NCBI GenBank assembly: GCA_009845645.1 | Contig: VXZF01000563.1 | Location: 1-8,024 of the forward strand | Origin: Gemmatimonadota bacterium | Lineage (GTDB): Bacteria > Latescibacterota > UBA2968 > UBA8231 | DNA length: 8,024 bases | Direction of reading: 5' to 3' | Shown here: in pieces, positions 4,786 to 8,024 of the stretch | Layout of the letters: each line of letters begins with the position of its first letter | Position numbering within the stretch: the stretch's first letter is position 1 | Notes under the pieces: generated by a model | Databases searched by the model: none | The model's input: only the letters and a program-made list of their open reading frames with translations | Told to the model about the DNA's origin: nothing | Translations under genes and position numbers: made by a program

Positions 4786-7542
4786 CTACTCCAGCCCCGC
4801 GTACACGGTTATGAAGCTGGTGCTAAAGGCGCTGACTTCATTCGTCCGCTCCAAGTCTTCGCTGCCGATAATCACCCGCTCCTCCCACAGGCGCGTATAG
4901 CTAAAACCAAACTGCGTCGTCAGCCGGTAGCCCAAGTAGGAACCGGCGCTGGACCATTGCAGGGCCAGCACCAAGTTGCGGAAGTCGCCCGTAGGCCCGG
5001 CCGGGCCGTTGGCGAGCTGTTCGTCCTCGTCGAGGACCAAGTCCCGGAACAGGGAAAACTCAACGCCCGTTTCTACCAGCGACTGGCTCAACAGCGGATG
5101 GCTCAGCAGCACGATGCCCGTGCCGACCCACTCCTTGCGGTCCTCAGCGCGCGCTTCGAGCGCAGTTTGGTTGAGGTACTCGCTCTTGACCTTGGGCTGC
5201 AACTTGAAGCCAGCCAATCCGAAGGTGTAGTCCGCTTTGTTGATCAACCCAATCAAGTGGCTGCCTTGGTTGAGCGCCGGGCCTTTGACGCGGCTTTTGA
5301 ACGCGCTGCCCTGCTGCCAAAAGCGCTCGTACTTGAACTTGTTGATCGCGTTTAGGTTGTCGAGTGGCTGGTAATCGAACTGCAAATAGGTCGTGTTGAT
5401 CCACGTATCCCGCGCCGGCAGAATGTCGCGCACCAGCGCGAGCGAGTTGACTTCGAGGTGCGGCGTCATCTCGCGCCGGTCATCGGCGATATCGTCTTCC
5501 ACGCGCCGCAGCATCTCAAAGGCCCGCACCCGGCCCCAAGTGAAGTCGCGGTCATAGGTCAGCAGGCCATACGCAGCGCGGTTGCGCCCGTCGGAGGCTA
5601 GGCTCTTTTCGCTCAGCCTGCCCAGCGTCAGCCGCGTGTGCGGGTCGAGGAAAATACCGGCGTACAGATTGTAGCCCCGGCGATCGGCCTTGTAGGGGTA
5701 GTCGGGTAAGTCGTCGTTTTCAAAGCGGTCGATCCAGCCATTGTTGTTCAGGTCGATGCCAAACAAAAACTCCGGGCGATCGGCCGCATAGCGGAAGAAG
5801 GGCTCTTCGTAATCTGGGATGCGGTTGTTGAGAGTGCGATTGTCGTTCTGGTTGAAGTCGGAAACAAAGTCGTTGTTCTCGTCCCACCCCGGAAAGACGG
5901 CCACATCGCCGCCGCCCTGCGAGAAGCGGAACCAATCGGCCGAGCGGTCTTGGTCGTCGTTGTCATCGACCAACTCGTACAGGGACGTGCGCGGATTGTC
6001 GTAGGTGATGTCCCCGCCGTCATCGACTATAAACGAGCTCGTCGAGTAATCCGGATCCATGCTGTACGCCTCGCCGAAAAAGTAAAACGGGGCGGCCATC
6101 TTTGAGGCGTTGACCATCCAAGCCTCGGCGTCGCGTGCGTGCGTGGCCAGCGAGCGATCGGCTGCTTGACGCGCCGGGTTGGGGTACTGGCTGTACGCGC
6201 GGCTGACGTCGAATTCCGCGTATAAGTCCACGCCCTTGATATCCGTGGCTTCTACGGTGAAGCCGTAGATCAAGCGGGACGACGGCAATCCATAGTCGAA
6301 GACGACCCGCTGCTGATTGGAATTGTCCTGCACATTGCCCTCGGCGCTGAGGATGTCGAACAACGCCGGGGACTGATCCTCAATGTCCTGGCCCGTCAGC
6401 GGCAAGACCGGCAGCGCGCGGCTGCCCGTCTGCCGGTCGGACCAAACCTGCACCTTGTAGTCATTGGCCAAGACTAAGTCGAACTGCACGGCGACGAGCT
6501 CCGAGGGACGCGGGCCGGTATAGGCGATATCCGTGAAGTCGTAGTTGATGACGATCTTCTCGTCGCCGTCGGCCGCCAAAGCCCCTTCCTTGGGTGCCCC
6601 GCCTGAAACCACGGGCCACCGCGCCGGATCGGAGACCACGTCGCGGAGCCTAAATTGTTCGCGCTCCCCCGTCTCTGGATCTTCGCTCGTCAAGAGAATG
6701 TCGTGCGAAAACAGGGTCGCCCCGCCCCGACCGTCCTCGGGCGAGTCGTCGCTGAGGACCAAGGCAAGGCCCGAGACCGGCAGGCTGCCCTGATTGGCAG
6801 CGAGGGTGCCGACGAAGGGATTGCGCTCAAACGCGTCGGCCACGGTGGTGGAGTTGCGCGCATTGACTAAATTTGCCCCCACGGCCACGAAATCGCCGAT
6901 CTGGACCACGGCGCGGCCAGCCATCAGATTGGTGGCATTGGAGATGCCAGTGGGGGCGGTGGGCGTGCTGCCGATGACCGGACGGCTCACCCGCGAAAAG
7001 AGCAGGGTGCCCTCGTACTTATCTGCGGCAAAGTCCATCTGCACGCCGCTAAAGGCTGGCTTGGAGAAGGTGAGCGGGGTCAGGGTCGTGCGGATTCGAT
7101 CTCCCACTGTGATCGCATAGTAGAACTGCCCCTGCGAGTCCGAGCTAATGGTGACCGCGTTGAACCAGTTGTTAAAGCGCGGATCCTTGAAGATGGACGA
7201 ACCGAATTGCACGGGCTGGTTCTGGGTCCAGTCGTAGATGAGCCAGCCGCGCGTCAGGTAGTTGCCGTATAGATCGTAAAACGGAGAGCCTTCTATTGTG
7301 GTGCTGACGTAGCGCTCGTACGCGTCGCGCGCGTAGTTGGTGTACTGCCATTGCTGCCAACCGTAGTCGGCAAACAACTCCTGCGGCACGTACCAGCGCT
7401 TGATCGTTGGATCCAAGGCGTCGAAGAGCACGCCCGGCCCTCGCGGTTCATAGGTGATGTCCGCGCCCCAGCGCCGGCCTTGGGCGTGGGCGCTTAGCGC
7501 CGCGACGAGCAAGGCGGCGAGTATCCACCGTAGGTCTCGCAT
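4786..7542 (-). CDS. Large exported beta-rich protein with EF-hand-like loop (paralog 1)
   Basis: This is a 918-residue exported protein, the upstream member of the tandem pair; I do not recognise a named family. A clear Sec signal peptide (MRDLRW, hydrophobic stretch, LSAHA then Gln21) predicts cleavage after residue 20. Shared blocks appear in the same order as in the downstream paralog: KRWYVPQE...YTNYARD...FYDLYG...GWLIYDW (about 48-105), DDSPED (265-270), LVLANDYKVQV and GNVQDNSNQ with VVFDYGLP (about 356-420), VDDNDDQDR (525-533), DENNDFVSDFNQND (554-567), PDYEEPFFRY (576-585) and DLNNNGWIDRFE (597-608). The last fits the canonical EF-hand loop pattern, including Gly at 6 and Ile at 8. 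The stretch from about 620 to the end is rich in alternating strands with aromatic residues, as in outer-membrane barrels, ending in FITVYAGLE. The ATG is preceded by AGGGAGGG and lies 14 nt after the stop of the FlgD-like gene. An outer-membrane or surface role, possibly calcium-dependent, is inferred from these features; the substrate or partner is unknown. Confidence 0.85.
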   Translation of the reverse strand: MRDLRWILAALLVAALSAHAQGRRWGADITYEPRGPGVLFDALDPTIKRWYVPQELFADYGWQQWQYTNYARDAYERYVSTTIEGSPFYDLYGNYLTRGWLIYDWTQNQPVQFGSSIFKDPRFNNWFNAVTISSDSQGQFYYAITVGDRIRTTLTPLTFSKPAFSGVQMDFAADKYEGTLLFSRVSRPVIGSTPTAPTGISNATNLMAGRAVVQIGDFVAVGANLVNARNSTTVADAFERNPFVGTLAANQGSLPVSGLALVLSDDSPEDGRGGATLFSHDILLTSEDPETGEREQFRLRDVVSDPARWPVVSGGAPKEGALAADGDEKIVINYDFTDIAYTGPRPSELVAVQFDLVLANDYKVQVWSDRQTGSRALPVLPLTGQDIEDQSPALFDILSAEGNVQDNSNQQRVVFDYGLPSSRLIYGFTVEATDIKGVDLYAEFDVSRAYSQYPNPARQAADRSLATHARDAEAWMVNASKMAAPFYFFGEAYSMDPDYSTSSFIVDDGGDITYDNPRTSLYELVDDNDDQDRSADWFRFSQGGGDVAVFPGWDENNDFVSDFNQNDNRTLNNRIPDYEEPFFRYAADRPEFLFGIDLNNNGWIDRFENDDLPDYPYKADRRGYNLYAGIFLDPHTRLTLGRLSEKSLASDGRNRAAYGLLTYDRDFTWGRVRAFEMLRRVEDDIADDRREMTPHLEVNSLALVRDILPARDTWINTTYLQFDYQPLDNLNAINKFKYERFWQQGSAFKSRVKGPALNQGSHLIGLINKADYTFGLAGFKLQPKVKSEYLNQTALEARAEDRKEWVGTGIVLLSHPLLSQSLVETGVEFSLFRDLVLDEDEQLANGPAGPTGDFRNLVLALQWSSAGSYLGYRLTTQFGFSYTRLWEERVIIGSEDLERTNEVSAFSTSFITVYAGLE
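4789..4792 (-). promoter_or_regulatory. Shine-Dalgarno for paralog 2
   Basis: GGAG on the minus strand sits 7 nt before the ATG at 4781, within the final sense codon of the upstream gene. Good spacing supports this ATG and tight coupling of the two paralogs. Confidence 0.6.
5719..5754 (-). other. EF-hand-like calcium loop in paralog 1
   Basis: The 12 codons encode DLNNNGWIDRFE (residues 597-608). Asp/Asn at loop positions 1, 3 and 5, Gly at 6, Ile at 8, Asp at 9 and Glu at 12 match the canonical EF-hand ligand pattern. Calcium binding is inferred. The flanking helices of a true EF-hand are not evident, so a dockerin-like or thrombospondin-type-3-like loop is equally possible. Confidence 0.55.
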
Positions 7543-7546
7543 TAGA

Positions 7547-7554
7547 CCCTCCCT
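7547..7554 (-). promoter_or_regulatory. Strong Shine-Dalgarno for paralog 1
   Basis: AGGGAGGG on the minus strand lies 4 nt before the ATG at 7542, in the 14-nt gap after the upstream stop. It is the strongest ribosome binding site in the window and fixes the start of the 918-residue protein. Confidence 0.7.
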
Positions 7555-7556
7555 AA

Positions 7557-8024
7557 TCAGTACACTAGTTCGACAACTCTAACTGCGCTTTCGCCGCCTG
7601 TATCGCTGGCTAGCGTTACGCGCACTAAGTAAATGCCCGGCGGCAGCGCGGCCCCGTTCGCATCCGCGCCGTCCCAAGGCATGGCGTACGAGCCGCCGCC
7701 CTGGAGGCCGGAAAATAGCTGGCGCACCCGGCGTCCGGCCAAATCGACGATGTCCACATCCACCGGGGACGGGCTGACCAAGCGGCTCAGATCGTAGTAC
7801 ACCTGCGTCGCGTCGTTGATTCCATCGCCGTTGGGGCTAAAGGGCCGGGGGTCGGCGCGCACGTTGATCAGCAGGGCACTGCCGCCGGCTAGCGGCACAT
7901 CCACCGAAAGGCCCCGGTTCGTCTCCGTGCCAACCGCCACAATATCGTCGTCGCCGGGAGCCAACGCGGCCACGTTGCCGGCGACGACCTCCTGCCCCAC
8001 GTCCCCCTCGGTGCTGTTGAAGGC
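7557..8024 (-). CDS. Secreted protein C-terminus with FlgD-like Ig domain (partial)
   Basis: The frame is open from the window edge to a TGA at 7557-7559, so this is the last 155 residues of a longer protein whose N-terminus lies beyond 8024. An internal GTG at 8000 is unlikely to be the true start, because coding sequence continues in frame before it. From about visible residue 52 onward the sequence fits a FlgD-like Ig domain as found at the C-termini of secreted and surface proteins. It shows DPRPFSPNGDGIND (58-71), then VDVDIVDLAGRRVRQL (88-103), GSYAMPWDGADANG (111-124) and PPGIYLVRVTL (128-138), ending in VVELVY. In FCB-group bacteria such tails often terminate large secreted proteins and may serve in sorting or anchoring. 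The preceding acidic stretch (about 8-50) looks like the end of another beta-rich domain. Its position as first visible gene of the operon suggests an extracellular partner of the two large paralogs. The full-length function cannot be judged from this piece. Confidence 0.85.
   Translation of the reverse strand, partial: AFNSTEGDVGQEVVAGNVAALAPGDDDIVAVGTETNRGLSVDVPLAGGSALLINVRADPRPFSPNGDGINDATQVYYDLSRLVSPSPVDVDIVDLAGRRVRQLFSGLQGGGSYAMPWDGADANGAALPPGIYLVRVTLASDTGGESAVRVVELVY

Larger units (their letters stand above)
1..8024 (-). other. Probable single operon of five envelope-related genes
   Basis: All five genes face the same way. Junctions are 14 nt (7543-7556), 4 nt (4782-4785), an 8-nt overlap (1923-1930) and 10 nt (241-250). 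None leaves room for a conventional promoter plus terminator, and three of the four ribosome binding sites reach into the end of the preceding gene. The operon promoter must lie upstream of 8024 and the terminator downstream of coordinate 1. Internal promoters within coding sequence cannot be excluded. Confidence 0.75.

Noticed and set aside
4026..4814. A 262-codon open frame on the plus strand antisense to paralog 2
   Set aside because: It lies wholly opposite a well-supported gene, has low-complexity Arg/Ala/Val-rich composition typical of a GC-rich antisense shadow, and shows no recognisable domain.
7557..8000. A complete 147-residue protein starting at the GTG at 8000
   Set aside because: The frame is open past the GTG to the window edge, no signal peptide follows it, and FlgD-like tails normally end much longer proteins. 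A partial gene is the better reading.

Overview
The window carries a single tightly packed block of five genes, all read on the minus strand, so transcription runs from coordinate 8024 down to 1. The first and last genes run off the window edges. The predicted proteins are exported or envelope-associated: Sec signal peptides, a lipoprotein-like leader, a secreted-protein C-terminal Ig-like domain, large beta-rich proteins and a SurA-like chaperone. This points to a Gram-negative, GC-rich, FCB-type bacterium. The combination of a FlgD-like C-terminal domain with an SPNGDGIND motif and signal peptides cleaved directly before Gln is reminiscent of uncultured lineages such as Latescibacterota. That placement is inference; there is no rRNA or other phylogenetic marker here.

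Layout in transcription order. (1) 7557-8024 is the C-terminal end of a secreted protein, ending in a FlgD-like Ig domain. (2) 4786-7542 is a 918-residue exported protein of an unnamed family, beta-rich toward its C-terminus. (3) 1923-4781 is a 952-residue paralog of gene 2, with the same signal peptide design, conserved blocks in the same order and the same Asp/Asn-rich, EF-hand-like loops. (4) 251-1930 is a PpiC/SurA-like periplasmic folding factor with two parvulin-like modules, both apparently lacking the signature histidines. (5) 1-240 is the N-terminal 80 residues of an unrecognised protein. Junctions are 14 nt, 4 nt, an 8-nt overlap and 10 nt, which supports one operon with translational coupling. 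No promoter, terminator, RNA gene, mobile element or CRISPR array is visible, and no gene-free stretch exceeds 14 nt.

A working model, which is inference, is that the two large paralogs are outer-membrane or surface proteins possibly stabilised by calcium, that the downstream SurA-like protein escorts them across the periplasm, and that the upstream protein with the FlgD-like tail is a co-expressed cell-surface or secreted partner. The paralog pair and its conserved acidic core are the most likely undescribed element. The sequence alone does not reveal their biochemical function.
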